From contig OY992834.1 in NCBI GenBank assembly GCA_963921425.1, positions 9,221,271-9,285,270 of the forward strand: a stretch of 64,000 nt of DNA, in the 5' to 3' direction. Below the pieces are notes generated by a model that was not told the DNA's origin, ran no database searches, and was given only the letters and a program-made list of their open reading frames with translations. This DNA is from Dryas octopetala (Eukaryota; Streptophyta; Magnoliopsida; Rosales; Rosaceae). The first letter of the stretch is position 1; every line of letters begins with the position of its first letter. Of this stretch, positions 12,281 through 23,731 are shown one piece after another. The position numbers and the translations under genes are program-made.

Positions 12281-13499
12281 TAAAGAGCGGAAGGAGAGTA
12301 AGAGAAATTTTGCACAGCTAGGGTTATAGAGTAAATAAATGATATGTTATTATGGCAAGAGGGAAAACTTGGCTGCCAATAGAACAAGACACTTAAATTG
12401 CATTAGCTGAAGGGTTTTTTTTTTTTTTTTTTCTTTTCATGAAATTCCGCCCATAAGATAAACCTCTCTCCCTCAAATTTTTTTGTTTTTTTTGTTTTTT
12501 CTTGGGTAAATGTTTTGGGAGATAGTTGTTGGTGTGTGAATATCTTTCTGTATACATAGGCAGGATTATGAATTGGAGGCAGAGGAGAAATGTTATTGAA
12601 GTCCTTGGTGGAAAATTATGACATGAAATACATAGATGAGTGCGATTTGGTCATGCAAGTGTAAATGGTTTATTGCAGAGTAACAATACTTTTCATTAAC
12701 TTAATAATGAAAGCACTGCAGTTTTGAGGCTTTTGAAACTCTTATGATTGTCAGTTGTAGTTTAAACCTTCCTGAATCACTTATGATTGTCACCACGTGG
12801 CGACCACCCAAAGAAGTAGTCTTACGACTAAATCTTGTATGGGGCGTGCCCTAGTGCGGCATCTCTCACATGAGGTGGGATCCACAACCATGTGGATCCC
12901 ACCTCATGTGAGAGATGCCGCACTGCAGCATGCCCCATCGAAGAGTCTCTCGTAGTCTTACTGTCCATGTGGACCAGAAGGTTGGTATAAAAACAAAACA
13001 TAACTTCCAGCAAAATGAAAAAGAGATCGGTATGGGAAGCCTGATTGTCTTTGTTGAAGCATCTAGATGAGATAGTGACAAAGACAGAGATACAAAATAA
13101 AAAATTCTTTGCCTTAATTATTGTAATTGAAATACACCCATATTGTATTCAAATATTCAATGGCTTAAATACAATTTCCCTTCAGAAATGTACATAGATC
13201 CTCCAAGAACAATATACAAAATAATAAAAATCCAATGAACCAAAATACACTCAAAATCAGAATAGAGTTCCATATTAATCTATATATCCTATACAGAAAC
13301 CAAACCTAAGAACAAAATGCCTTGTGTCTCAAAACAATCTGATTGATTTTCTTTAAAGTAATGATTCAGATCCATTTTTAGAGAAATTATTTGGCTTCCT
13401 GCTCAACTTACTCGTGCTTGGTTCTCCTGCTCTCATGGCCATATGGTCTATCTATACATTCTTTGGGAGCCCTCACTTAAAAGGCTCTCATTTTTCTTT
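12281..13499. other. Convergent intergenic region with strong hairpin
   Basis: This lies between the stop codons of two convergent genes. The left part is the likely 3' UTR of the TMEM8-like gene, with AATAAA-like motifs near 12333. The right part (on the minus strand) is the likely 3' UTR of the kinase gene. A long inverted repeat sits in the middle (12815-12960). No open frame here looks like a protein; those overlapping the hairpin are by-products of the palindrome. Confidence 0.65.
12815..12960. repeat. Near-perfect inverted repeat (hairpin)
   Basis: The left arm 12841-12886 and right arm 12891-12936 pair almost completely around a 4-nt loop (12887-12890). The inner 32 or so pairs are perfect (for example GTGCGGCATCTCTCACATGA with its complement on the right). 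Weaker pairing continues outward to about 12815 and 12960. Transcription from either side would give a stable stem. It could be a small foldback MITE, a source of small RNAs, or part of a shared 3' end for the two convergent genes. No flanking target duplication was established. Confidence 0.85.
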
Positions 13500-14606
13500 T
13501 CAATCTTCTCTTGTTGTTGAGGTACTCATTTGAGAACGGGTGGAAAATGAACAGAAGTCTGAAGCTGATACCTCTCTGTAATCCTTCCGGATGCCCCACA
13601 GGATCTCTGCGCACCTCCTCATGCTAGGCCGGTTTTGTTTGCGTGGAGCCAAGCATTGTAAGGATAGTTCAAGAATCTTTTCAATGGCTAAATTATTTGC
13701 TGCAGTCTGTTCCAGCCTAGGATCCAAAATTGAAAGAGCCTCTCCGTCAGTAAACTTCTTCATAGCCTGCAAAACCAACCCAAGTCACATTTTACATTCC
13801 AGCATAGTTTAACCAAATTCATTTAGCAGGAATGGAAGGAGAATCAGTGTCATGTAGGCTCTTAAATGGGAGAAGTAGTCTTTATGAAGATGTGCTATTG
13901 TATGTTACAGATTGTCGTAAAACAATATCATATTGAAGTAGACAAATACTAAGTAATGTGATCAAAGAGCAAAAGAGATGAGAGAACCACACACCCATTT
14001 TACAGTTATCCGTTCCTTGATTTCCCGTTTTGTTTCAATCGGACGCCTGCCTGTAACTAGTTCAACCAGTAACACACCAAATGAGTAAACGTCACTCTTC
14101 TCTGTAAGCTGATAGGTTCTCAGGTACTCCGGGTCCAAGTAGCCAGCGGTTCCTTTAACTTGAGTGGACACATGGGTTGCACCTGAATCACTATCAGCAG
14201 CAAGTCTAGCAAAACCAAAGTCAGCTACCTTGGCCCTGAAGTTTTCTGTTATGAGAATGTTGGAAGACTTTATGTCTCTATGAATAATAGGATGATCTGT
14301 CAACCAAAGCGAAGCACGGTCCAGTTAGATCCCTCACACAGATTCTGTACTCCCAGAGCCAAAAATAATTTCTATTTTCTGTGATTCTACCAGACACTTA
14401 CCTGTGTACATATGAAGATAGGTGACAGCATGGGCCACATCAATTGCAATGTCAAGCCGTGCCGCAAGGTCAAGGATGTTGCCGTGCAAACCTGTATTAT
14501 GCCTTGTGTATCAATATTTCAGGCACTCATCTAAACGCAGTAATGAGCAAAGGTGCACAAGGACATGTATCTGCATATACACAAGCCAATTCCACATACA
14601 CAAAGG

Positions 14607-14677
<71 letters not shown>

Positions 14678-16000
14678 ACATGAATTGAACTTACAATCCA
14701 AATGTTCTCTGAGGGTTCCATTAGGAACATACTCCACAACAACAACTTTTTCATCTTCATGCTCCAAATATCCATAGAACTTGACTAAACTCAAATGCTC
14801 CACTTGTGCCAGCATTCGAACCTCACTTTGGAATTCCACACCCAAATGCTTGTCATATACACTCTGCAAACAAAGGCAACCATGTACTTGGGGTCAAGGC
14901 CTAAATCACACACTGTTTATCCCTATAACAGTCATAGAAACAAAAGTTGAAATATTGTAAGTAATTTCTACCCAACCTTTTTAGCACGTTTTATTGCAAC
15001 AACGGTCCCATCTTCGAGTCTCCCCTTGTAAACTGTCCCGAAACCACCTTGTCCAATCTTGAAAGAGGGAGAGAAGTTCTTTGTGGCCTTGTAGATTTCT
15101 TCCATGGTGAACTTTACACACCCAGGCTCTCTCTCATGCCTTGAGTTATTCGAAATGACAAAGGCACCATGATTTGAACTGCGTCTTCTCTCACTACCAG
15201 GTCCCGATCGCGATGCGTCCGAAAATACTAAGAAATTAACCAAGTTGTTCAGTCTACCACATCAAACGCATGAATGAACAAATTGGTTTGGCATTCAAAG
15301 TTCCTTATCTCTTACTACAGACATCAATACAGAACAGAGAAGAAAACAAATGGCAGGCTACTACTTCTTCGATGCAATGCATATAAGAACTGCATATATG
15401 CAATGAAGAAAACAAAGGAGTAGTCATTTTAGTCCCAAAACGCTGCCGTCTGCGAATGATTTTCGAAAAATAATTCGTAATCGCCCTTCGCCCTTCGCCC
15501 TGTTTGGTCGCTGAGAAAATGCACGGAAACAAAAAGAATCCAATATCTAAGAATTTAACATGCAAAGTTCGATCAATAAAACGTCCATTAATAAACTCAG
15601 CCTAATGAAAGAGTTGGCATTTCTAAAATTCGACTTTTTCTTTCATTCTCCACAATGTTTCTCAGCAACCAAACACAAACCAGAAAAGAAAAGAAAAGCG
15701 AGTTCAAGTACCAGATCCTGACATCCAAAGACTTGAAAAGGAAACGGAATTACCAGAGGGAGCTTTGAACTCGTTGGAATCGGCGAAGCTCTTGGAGCTC
15801 TTGGTCTCCGGCGGAGTGAAGCACGCGACGAACACTCCGACGACTGAGCGAGCGGCGACGGCGACGGAGCTGGACTTCCGTCCTCCATTGGAGGCGTCGG
15901 AGTAGGACGAGCTCGGCGAGGGCGAGCGCGGGAACCGGTCCAGGGTGCTCCGAGATCCGGAGCTAGGGGTCCGGCGTCCGTACGACGGGTTTCGGCTCAT
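13500..16000 (-). CDS. CRCK2: Calmodulin-binding receptor-like cytoplasmic kinase, CRCK2 type
   Basis: Six exons on the minus strand give a 441-residue protein: 16000-15754, 15227-14977, 14863-14695, 14491-14402, 14296-13995 and 13766-13500. The N-terminus (1-82) is Ser/Arg/Pro-rich without a clear signal peptide or ectodomain, as expected for a cytoplasmic RLCK. The stretch [12 protein letters not shown] is hydrophobic and has a Cys that might be acylated. The kinase domain has the Gly-rich loop [12 protein letters not shown] (about 140-151), VAIK with Lys162, HRD at 258-260 and DFG at 278-280, so it is an RD kinase with all catalytic residues. [11 protein letters not shown] marks the activation segment. 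CRCK family members bind calmodulin near kinase subdomain II and are stress-linked; that is family knowledge. Sequence and neighbours point to At4g00330 as counterpart. Start: first ATG in the exon, [18 protein letters not shown]. It is convergent with the TMEM8-like gene. Confidence 0.92.
14609..14675 (+). repeat. (GA)n microsatellite in kinase intron 3
   Basis: About 33 uninterrupted GA units lie in the intron between exons 3 and 4 of the CRCK2-type gene, about 20 bases from the exon 3 donor. On the sense strand this is a CT (polypyrimidine) tract beside a splice donor. The long repetitive Leu-Ser or Arg-Glu open frames across it are artefacts. Confidence 0.95.
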
Positions 16001-16069
16001 TTAATTAGAGAGAGAGAAACACGGCGAGAAGTCGATGTAGAATTGGCGGGTAGTTGTGAGTTGTGAAGT

Positions 16070-16105
<36 letters not shown>

Positions 16106-17887
16106 GAAGACTTTGAATATTCAAGGTGAGTGACTCTAACGTGTGTCGTTGAAGCGTTGAAGCGTTAAACGTATTAAGAAGTAGGACCGACCAACTGACC
16201 CAAGTGGATGATTATTGGATATTTGGATGCAGTTTTTGCCGGGAAGATACACTTTCCTGCTCCTCTTTGCATTTACTTTTCTACCCCCAGCTGCTGTTGG
16301 TAGAAGACAAATTCAATATTAATCAAGGTAATTTTATATGAAGTTCAAAATACTTCAACAATTTTTTTATTTTTTGTTTCCATTTAAAGTAGTTATGCAC
16401 TTATGCCACTTATGCATTGTAAATACAAAAAGGAGAGAGGGACGAAAATGTATGGGAATAATTTGAATGAACCAGTGGAAGAAATAATAGTGTAATGCAT
16501 TCTAAATTACTTAATACTGCCTCGTGTACACTATTTGCTAATGAGACCTTTTCATCTTACTTTTTACTTTTATTTCTTAATTTTTTGTTGGATTCATTTT
16601 GAAGAAGTCACCATAAAAACATTGGCCGACAGATCTCTTATTTGTAACATGCCTGCCAAACATGCCTGTCCTTAACATGAGTAAAGGACATATTTAACGC
16701 ACACTACCAAACAATTCATTATTGATGCCTCCACCGTGTAGTCATATCCATAATAGTTGCAATTTGTGGAAATGAACCTTCATCTCATAACAATAATTCT
16801 AATACATCCAAAACTAGCAAACTATATTCATTTGTGCGGCACATAGAAGATCATAAACTTACTCCAAAGTTCCAGAAAGAGAAAGATGAAAGCACCAAGT
16901 CACTAACACTTTGATTAGAAGTTAATCAAAGTCTATGTCAATCCAACAACACCAAGAGGATGAATACCGACTGGAAATTGACAGAGTTCTGCAGTTTGTT
17001 GAATATTGCCATAATTTCAAGGAACCTCTTCCAATCAACATCATTTTACAAGAAAGACAGTTCAGTAAAATAATAATTGATTTGGGTAGATAGTAAACAG
17101 TAAACACACATATATAAGAACCTGTCCAGTTGCAAAGTAGTGAAAGGCCATCAGTTTATTTCTATTTAGTGTTACATGATTACATCACCTAGAAAGGAAA
17201 AAATAAAGCAAGTATAGAAAAGATTTAATGGGAATGGCATATTTTACTATATATATGACTGTACAAGTACAAATATCAGACAAATCTCATCTGATTCACA
17301 ATTATACCACTGCATGCCTCAATGAGTTTTGATTACTCAGCAGAAAACTTGACCCATCAACTATATGGGGACTGGATTTTAAGTTGTTAACAACAAGGTA
17401 AGCTGTCTCAAGTGATTAGGTGATGAAAAACATCGATAACAAGCTGACATTGCTTTGACCTCATCGGATTTACATGTATGAAGATGACATAGGCTGGAGA
17501 GCCTAGAGTTGCAATTTCAAATTGACCTCAACCCAGGTCTCCTGTTTTGTGAATGCCAGCTATAACATGATCTCAATTGTTAGCTCAGAAACGTGAATAA
17601 CCCTGCAAATTTAAACTCATCATATTCCAATGCAAATATAGCAAGATCTTGATTTCAGATAAAAATAGAAAAGATGTTTTGTAAATTTAGAAAGTTACTG
17701 GCTATTTGGAAATAGAACCCTGAACAAATTAAGTAATTGTAAAAGGCTTGCCGTTCCTTACCTCACAAGAAAATGTGAGAGCTGATTTTCACATCACAAG
17801 GGAGTCACTGATCAATTAGAGTGCTCATTTCCAAAGCAGAGTACCAGATAACCAGGCAAATTAAGTGCACATTCATTCAGAACAGTG
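16001..17887. other. Intergenic: kinase promoter and 3' side of the PPR gene
   Basis: The left part is the kinase 5' flank, with the GA tract. The rest is AT-rich with no recognisable gene, terminal repeat or retroelement motif. The right few hundred bases are the likely 3' UTR of the minus-strand PPR gene. The 61-codon open frame at 16922-17107 has no supporting features. Confidence 0.55.
16072..16102 (+). repeat. (GA)n tract in kinase 5' UTR or promoter
   Basis: An AG/GA run of about 30 bases sits 70-100 bases upstream of the CRCK2-type start codon (a CT run on the sense strand). Such CT-rich leaders are common in plant 5' UTRs and can bind BPC/GAGA factors. Binding is not shown here. Confidence 0.85.
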
Positions 17888-19903
17888 TCAGACTTGGTCA
17901 CTGCACCAGAGATAGTTTCTCTCCTTCATCAGCCTAAGCAACATCCTTAGCATAGCATGCACCTCTGATGCTTGGGGGTGGGATTCATCACCTGAAACAA
18001 ATGTATGAATGTGACCCCCAATCTCCATCCAGCTGCAACCTGGAGCTTTATAACTACAATTGTGCCACATCATTTGGCGTACTCTCGCCACATCAGCCCA
18101 ATGACCTTCAGAAGAATAGATGTTAGACATGAGAGTATAATTCACAGACTTGTTTGGCTCTAATGCAAAAAGCTTTTCTGCAGCCCATTTTGCCATTCCT
18201 ACATTTCCATAGACTTTACATGCCCCAATGAATGCTCCCAAGGTGCTTGGATCAGATTCAATTGGCATTGAGGTCAAAACAATGAAAGCCTCATCTATAA
18301 GACCAGCTCGCCCAATAAGGTCAATGAGACAGGCATAATCTTCTGAATCTGGAACAATTTGATAGTCATTGGTCATTAATTTGAAGTAATGAACCCCTTT
18401 GTTGACTAACCCTCCATGGCTACATGCAGAAAGAACCGCAAGAAAGGCAATTCGATCTGGCCTTATGCCATAAGTTAACATTTTCTCAAAAACCACAGTG
18501 GCTTCTTTGGCAAGACCATGGAATGCATAAGCGCATATAACTGAAGTCCATGTAATCAGATCAGGCTGAACAACTAAGTTGAAACATTTAGATGCACTAG
18601 CAATACTACCACATTTGGAATATGCATTTATCAGAGCATTAGAAATTGATGAAAAGAAATGAAACCCAAATTTAACCATGCAAGCATGAACTTGCATAAG
18701 TTCACTAGCAGATGACTCATTGCCACAGGAGCTAACAATGCTAGCCAGAGTTAATTCATCAGGACAAATATGTTCTCGAAACATTTGCCGGAGAAGTCTT
18801 GTAGCCTCCTCCCCTTTTCCATGCTGTCCATATCCCACGATCATAGTGGTCCAAGAAACAACATTCCTGATGGACATTGCATCAAAAGCCTTGCGAGCAT
18901 CACCTATGTTGTCACTCTTTGCATACATGTCAACAAGTGCACTGGCAACTAGAACATCTAAATCAAAAGACTGTCGAATGACAATACCATGAATCTGCTT
19001 TCCCAGTTCTCTGGATCCCAAAGCACCACAACATGAACAGAGCAGGCTGCTAAATGTAAACTCATCCCCCTTAACACCTTCCATCCTCATCAAATTGAAG
19101 ACCCCAAAAGCCCCTTTGGCCAAAGAATTTGAAGCATAGCAATACACCATCACATTCCACAAAACCAAATCTCTGTACAATACAAAATCAAAAGCACACC
19201 TTGCATCTTCAATTAAACCACATTTTGCATACAAATCAACAAGAGCGCTACCAACAAAGCAATTTGAATCAAATCCTAATTTCACTACAAAACAATGCAA
19301 TTGTCTACCAATCTCAACATCATTTAACTCAATGCAAGCACGGAACAATCCATTAAATGTTATATCATCCGGACCAACTGTTTCTATCAACATTCTCCTA
19401 AAATAAGAAAAAACCAGATACAAATTCGACTTATAATTACTTCCACAGCCAACAAGCCCAGAAATCAAGGTATTCCAAGCGACCACATTTCTAATACGCA
19501 TTTCACCAAACAGTCTCTGTGCATCTTTGAAATCCTTGCACTTGACGTATACATTCAGAACTTGAATTTGCAAGGACTGCACATTATACAATCCCAACTT
19601 TACTGCATGCCCATGTAGTTGTTTACCCTCACGAAGATAACCCATTTTGGCTGAAACTTTGAGGGCATTGGAGCAAAAGGAATAGGCCGAGTGAGAGTCA
19701 CTGAAGTGGGTCGACTCGGGAACGGGCATGAAGGCCCCGAGTCGACTCGTAGGGAAAGATGAGTCAGATTGATGAAATGGGTCGGCGTGGTTTGGGGCAT
19801 TTATATTGGTCTTAAATAAAACTGGAGGACGGGTTGGCGGGAAAGGCAACGGTAGCTTTAAATGGACGGTGTGGATTGAAGATGAGCGGCACTTGAAGCG
19901 CAT
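17888..19903 (-). CDS. PLS-class pentatricopeptide repeat protein, E type
   Basis: This is a single-exon gene of 671 residues. The open frame extends upstream to 19957, but that codon is TTG. The first ATG is at 19903 (protein MRFKCRSSSIHTVH...), which I take as the start. The N-terminus is basic and Ser-rich without acidic residues, consistent with a mitochondrial or plastid transit peptide. Then come tandem PPR motifs of the PLS type, recognisable by GKQLHGHAVK, VGSALVDLYAKCG, VVAWNTLISG, VVSWTTMIVGYGQHG and PDRIAFLAVLSACSHGGLV. The tail has E and E+ like motifs (NYTLMSNIYSSEGHWADVARVR, shortened here: YTLMSNIYSSEGHW) and KAPGCSWMEI, and no DYW deaminase domain. Such proteins bind organelle RNA, usually for C-to-U editing with a partner deaminase. 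The RNA target cannot be read from this. The neighbourhood suggests At2g46050 as counterpart. It is divergent from the RHB1A-type gene. Confidence 0.93.
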   Translation of the reverse strand: MRFKCRSSSIHTVHLKLPLPFPPTRPPVLFKTNINAPNHADPFHQSDSSFPTSRLGAFMPVPESTHFSDSHSAYSFCSNALKVSAKMGYLREGKQLHGHAVKLGLYNVQSLQIQVLNVYVKCKDFKDAQRLFGEMRIRNVVAWNTLISGLVGCGSNYKSNLYLVFSYFRRMLIETVGPDDITFNGLFRACIELNDVEIGRQLHCFVVKLGFDSNCFVGSALVDLYAKCGLIEDARCAFDFVLYRDLVLWNVMVYCYASNSLAKGAFGVFNLMRMEGVKGDEFTFSSLLCSCCGALGSRELGKQIHGIVIRQSFDLDVLVASALVDMYAKSDNIGDARKAFDAMSIRNVVSWTTMIVGYGQHGKGEEATRLLRQMFREHICPDELTLASIVSSCGNESSASELMQVHACMVKFGFHFFSSISNALINAYSKCGSIASASKCFNLVVQPDLITWTSVICAYAFHGLAKEATVVFEKMLTYGIRPDRIAFLAVLSACSHGGLVNKGVHYFKLMTNDYQIVPDSEDYACLIDLIGRAGLIDEAFIVLTSMPIESDPSTLGAFIGACKVYGNVGMAKWAAEKLFALEPNKSVNYTLMSNIYSSEGHWADVARVRQMMWHNCSYKAPGCSWMEIGGHIHTFVSGDESHPQASEVHAMLRMLLRLMKERNYLWCSDQV

Positions 19904-21727
19904 AGCATGAGTGCATGACAGTTTGTTTCTCTTAACGGGTAACGACTTTTTGACCAACTATCCCAAAATGGTTGTCAGAAATAGCACTGCATTGTAGGGC
20001 TTGCTAATTAGTAATTACTAATAGAGTGATTGTAGATGTTTGTAAATTGTACCCCACTAAACTTAACCAAAAGAATTTCTTAATTTTGTTCTAATTATTA
20101 GAAAATGTTTAAATAGATCATAAATTCTTTTCTACATACCAGAGACAGAAAGATGCTGAACATATATAAACATTTCTGATTATGAAGTTATTTTTATATA
20201 AGTTTAATTTTAGATATAGTTAAATGAGAGACACCATGTAAAATAAGTCGGTGTCTGCAAAAGATCAATTCAATCTATTTACAGTCATAAGTAATTAATA
20301 ATTAATTAATTTTTAATCTCATACTTAATTTAGCAAACTAGACGTGTACAGCCACCCCATCAGGCATCAGCATCAGCCTACGTGAGCGTGAGAGTGAGTG
20401 GAGCGCATAGTGTGCAGAGAAGAAGAAGACAGCAACACACCGAAAGGCCAAGCCGCCAGCGCCACAACCCACAAACAACCAAAAACAATTCCTATTTTGC
20501 TTCCACCGTTTGGAATCCTTTTCGAGAAACTCTATCTTTCCATTTTCCAGAGGTAAAGCTTTGCTCTCTCTCTTTGTTAACAACTCTTCAAGTTGATCAA
20601 TTCAGCTGGTTGTGATTGTTTCTGTATACATGATTCCTTTTTGTTTTCTGGGTTTGTTTAATTTGGTGAAATTTGTATCTGGGTATTGATTGGAATCATG
20701 GGTTTGACCCACCTGCAATTTTTGTTCAGTTGGTTTTCTTGTTTGTTCTGTTTCTTTTCTTGTTTTCCATTTTTGGGTGAGTTTGATTTTGGTTCATTTC
20801 CTCTTTTGTGGGTTGTTTACTCTTTTCCATTTTGAGTAATTTTAATATTTTATTTGTTAAAAAGTTATTTCTTTGTCAAGGTACTTGTTTTTACTATTAT
20901 TTTAAGTGTTGAGTAAGATAAGAATTGGGAGAGTAGGAAGTTGTTCGAGTTTTTGAATTTGAAGAAGCTTTCACAGGCTATGTGTTTATATTATTCATTT
21001 TAGCAAAGGAAGGGTATTGAGAAATCCAGGTCTTATGTTTTTGTCTGTGCTAGAAATACCATATACTAACTTCACATGCCAGTGATTGTAACATCAAAAA
21101 TGGGAATATGCTTTCAGCAGTCAGAATACAAAGTGCAACATCATCACTTGTTTCAAACTCCGCATGCTAAGCAAAACTTCATATCTATCATGGTTTCTGG
21201 TTCTCTAATTCATAGCATCATAGCATGAGATTTCTAGAATTACAGTAACATCAGTGCAGTGTCTATTTCCTGCAAACTGGCACCGGGAGAGGTACATATT
21301 TGTGTGTTTGTGATAACCCCTTTTCCCCCCTAATTCATTTCTTATTTATTTTAATTTACAATCTAAAAGCCCATTTAAATATTATGTATTATGAAAATAG
21401 CAATGTTAGAGAGTCTTCAAAGCTTATGCCATTGTGTCTTCAGTATTTACCCACTATTTCGTTCACTGGATTTGGTTCCTCCATCAGTAATTTTGCAGCT
21501 GGCTTCTGTCCGATATTTGTCTGTTGTTTGTGGCTATATTTTTCTATCCGTTAACTCTTTATGTCTTCTTCTCACCTCTTTGTGAGGGTTAAGCAAATAT
21601 TATCATCTTAGTCTTGTTCTATATAATCTGCTAACCTAACGCTTCAGTAATCTCTGATGCCAAATAACAGGAAGCAATGCCCCAATATTGGGTGGTGTTG
21701 GATATATAACAGTAATAGCTGCAGAGA
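19904..21727. promoter_or_regulatory. Divergent promoter region and RHB1A 5' UTR with intron
   Basis: The PPR start codon (19903, minus) and the likely first non-coding exon of the RING gene (from about 20380, plus) lie head to head, about 450 bases apart. The interval 20270-20340 is AT-rich with TAATTAAT motifs. A leader exon probably ends at CCAGAG|GTAAAG (20552). A 5' UTR intron of about 1.1 kb would then run to an AG at about 21671, followed by a leader segment before the ATG at 21728. The exon limits in the leader are inferred from splice consensus only. Confidence 0.5.
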
Positions 21728-23034
21728 ATGGGAGGTTGCTGCTGTTCTTCCAGAAAAGCTCATCTGCATGGAGCACCTGTGTATTTCTATGTCCGTATAT
21801 CTTCCTTCTCACCTCCAACTTCCCTTTGTTATGCATTATAGTTTTCTCATGATTGAGGGACTATCCTTTTAGGGCTTATAGTGGGAATTAATTTTATCAC
21901 AAATATTGGGGAAGTGAAATTGTGCTGGTTTCTTCTTTTGAAATATTGGTTCGTTATATTTTCATATTAAGATGTCATTAAAAAAAATAACTCCTTTCTT
22001 CAGTGTCCACCAGCTTTGGAAGAGCGAGAGTCCTTAAGATCTTATGATGCCGCTGCCTCTGCACTCACTGTAGGATTCCTGGTTGATTTGGATCTGGAAG
22101 GATCAACACCAGACACTTACAGACCCCCTCCTCCACCTTTGCCATATGATATTGTCTTCGGATGCTCACGATCAACAGATTCTGATTCTGTCAGAGAAAC
22201 AATTAGTTGCAGTAGTTTTGAAACTTCAGCTACTTGTGGAGATCTTGAGGAATCAGACTGCAAATTTCAAGAAAATTATTTGCCTATCTCACCAAAGAAG
22301 TTAGAACTTTCAAAATTAAATGAACCTCATGCATTAGCAGAAGAAGACGACGATGATTGTCCCATTTGTCTTGAAGGTGCTATTCATTACCATCAACAAA
22401 TAGTTCAGAAAACAAAATGTTTTATTGTATGATTGTTTTCATTTTGTTTATAGTAAATTAAACAAATGTCCATTTCTGCTTTGTTTTTCTATGATAACCG
22501 CAGCTGATAGCTAATGATTTAAGCTCGTATCCACATGCAGAGTATGAAACAGAGAATCCAAAATTTATCACAAAATGTAAACACTGCTATCACCTCTCCT
22601 GTATTCTTGAGTGGATGGAAAGAAGTGATGCCTGTCCTATATGTGATCAGGTTTGCCTTTTGCAACAAGTGATATATGCAGTTATTAGATGAATCTTTCA
22701 TCATCTTGTCATGGAAAGGAGTGCATTTTTCTAGATAGTGCCTTTGGTATTCATCTGTCAACAATGCTTACTCAGGAAGTTGTTTCACCAAAAAACAAGG
22801 TAAGAAAAAGAGTAAAAATTAACTGAAGCACCTATGCTTTTTTTGGTGGAATGACTATGGAAAGGTCACGAATAATGAGCCTAAAGTAATTGGTGACTGG
22901 ATGAACCCTAGGCGCTAATTATTGAGTAATGAGATCCCTGACTGGGTTTGGCTATGTGGTTTTAAAAGCTCTTATGCTTGTAAATGAAATTTTCTACTTT
23001 TCTGATGTTACAGGAACTGGTATTATACCCTTAG
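21728..23034 (+). CDS. RHB1A: RHB1A-type RING-H2 E3 ubiquitin ligase
   Basis: Five coding exons give 196 residues: 21728-21790, 22004-22376, 22541-22650, 22776-22799 and 23014-23034. The protein begins MGGCCCSSRKAHLHGAP. Gly2 fits N-myristoylation and the Cys cluster fits palmitoylation, so membrane attachment is likely. A proline-rich segment (YRPPPPPLPYD) precedes a Ser- and acid-rich linker. Near the C-terminus is a complete RING-H2 finger: CPIC, then CKHCYHLSC, then CPIC. This is the C3H2C3 pattern that binds two zinc ions and recruits an E2. The first splice donor is GTCCGT at 21791, weaker than usual but required by frame and by family sequence. The last two exons add only EVVSPKNKELVLYP, so the C-terminal end is the least certain part. 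If the intron after 22799 were retained, the frame would close within about ten codons. By memory this is the At4g00335 type. Confidence 0.88.
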
Positions 23035-23731
23035 TTTGTAGCTCTTTACTGCTCTTACAAAATGAAAGCTGATTTGCTGTTTGGAGTCCGAGATTGCCAA
23101 CTCAGTAGACTGTGGACAGATAGACTTTTCTTTGTTTCAAAAGTGGTCAGGGATGGGCGGCCTGCAGATTGATTTTTAATTTTGGCATGTTCAAATTGAA
23201 GGTTGAACTGAAGCTCATATATATGCTAGCTGTTTGTGTATCAGTTCTTTGGTAAAGTCTCTTTTTCCTTGTTTTGAGCTTGATTCCCAACTCTCAGACA
23301 GGTCTGTGGATTTTATGTGGAGGAATCAAGTCAAGAACAGGCTTTTCTATGGAAAGCAGAAAGATTAGGCCGGTGCCTCCTTCAATTGTGCTGGTTTTCT
23401 ACATCTCTTTTGTACATATCTTCTCTTAGTTTGTTGTAATATTCTTCTTTTGTTATTTGTTGTTATTTGCTGCACCATTTGATTTTTATGCACTGCAGCA
23501 CTTGGATTATAAATCACATCTCTTTTACTTTTTGGGTGGATTTGATTTGGCAACATTGATTCATGTAAAGAAAACATTCAGTTATCAATGAATTTAGTCC
23601 TCAAAATTTACTAGCAAATATTATTTTACATCCCAATTATCAGTGGGTCTGTCTGATTGCATGGTTTCATATAAATTGCAGAAAAGAGGTTGTCATACAA
23701 GAGAGGCACACCTTGAGCCTCTTGGTCTGAT

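Noticed and set aside
14422..14869. Several frames rich in Leu-Ser or Arg-Glu
   Set aside because: They run through the (GA)n microsatellite in a kinase intron and have no other support.
19904..19957. Upstream extension of the PPR protein
   Set aside because: The frame is open but begins at TTG; the first ATG is 19903.
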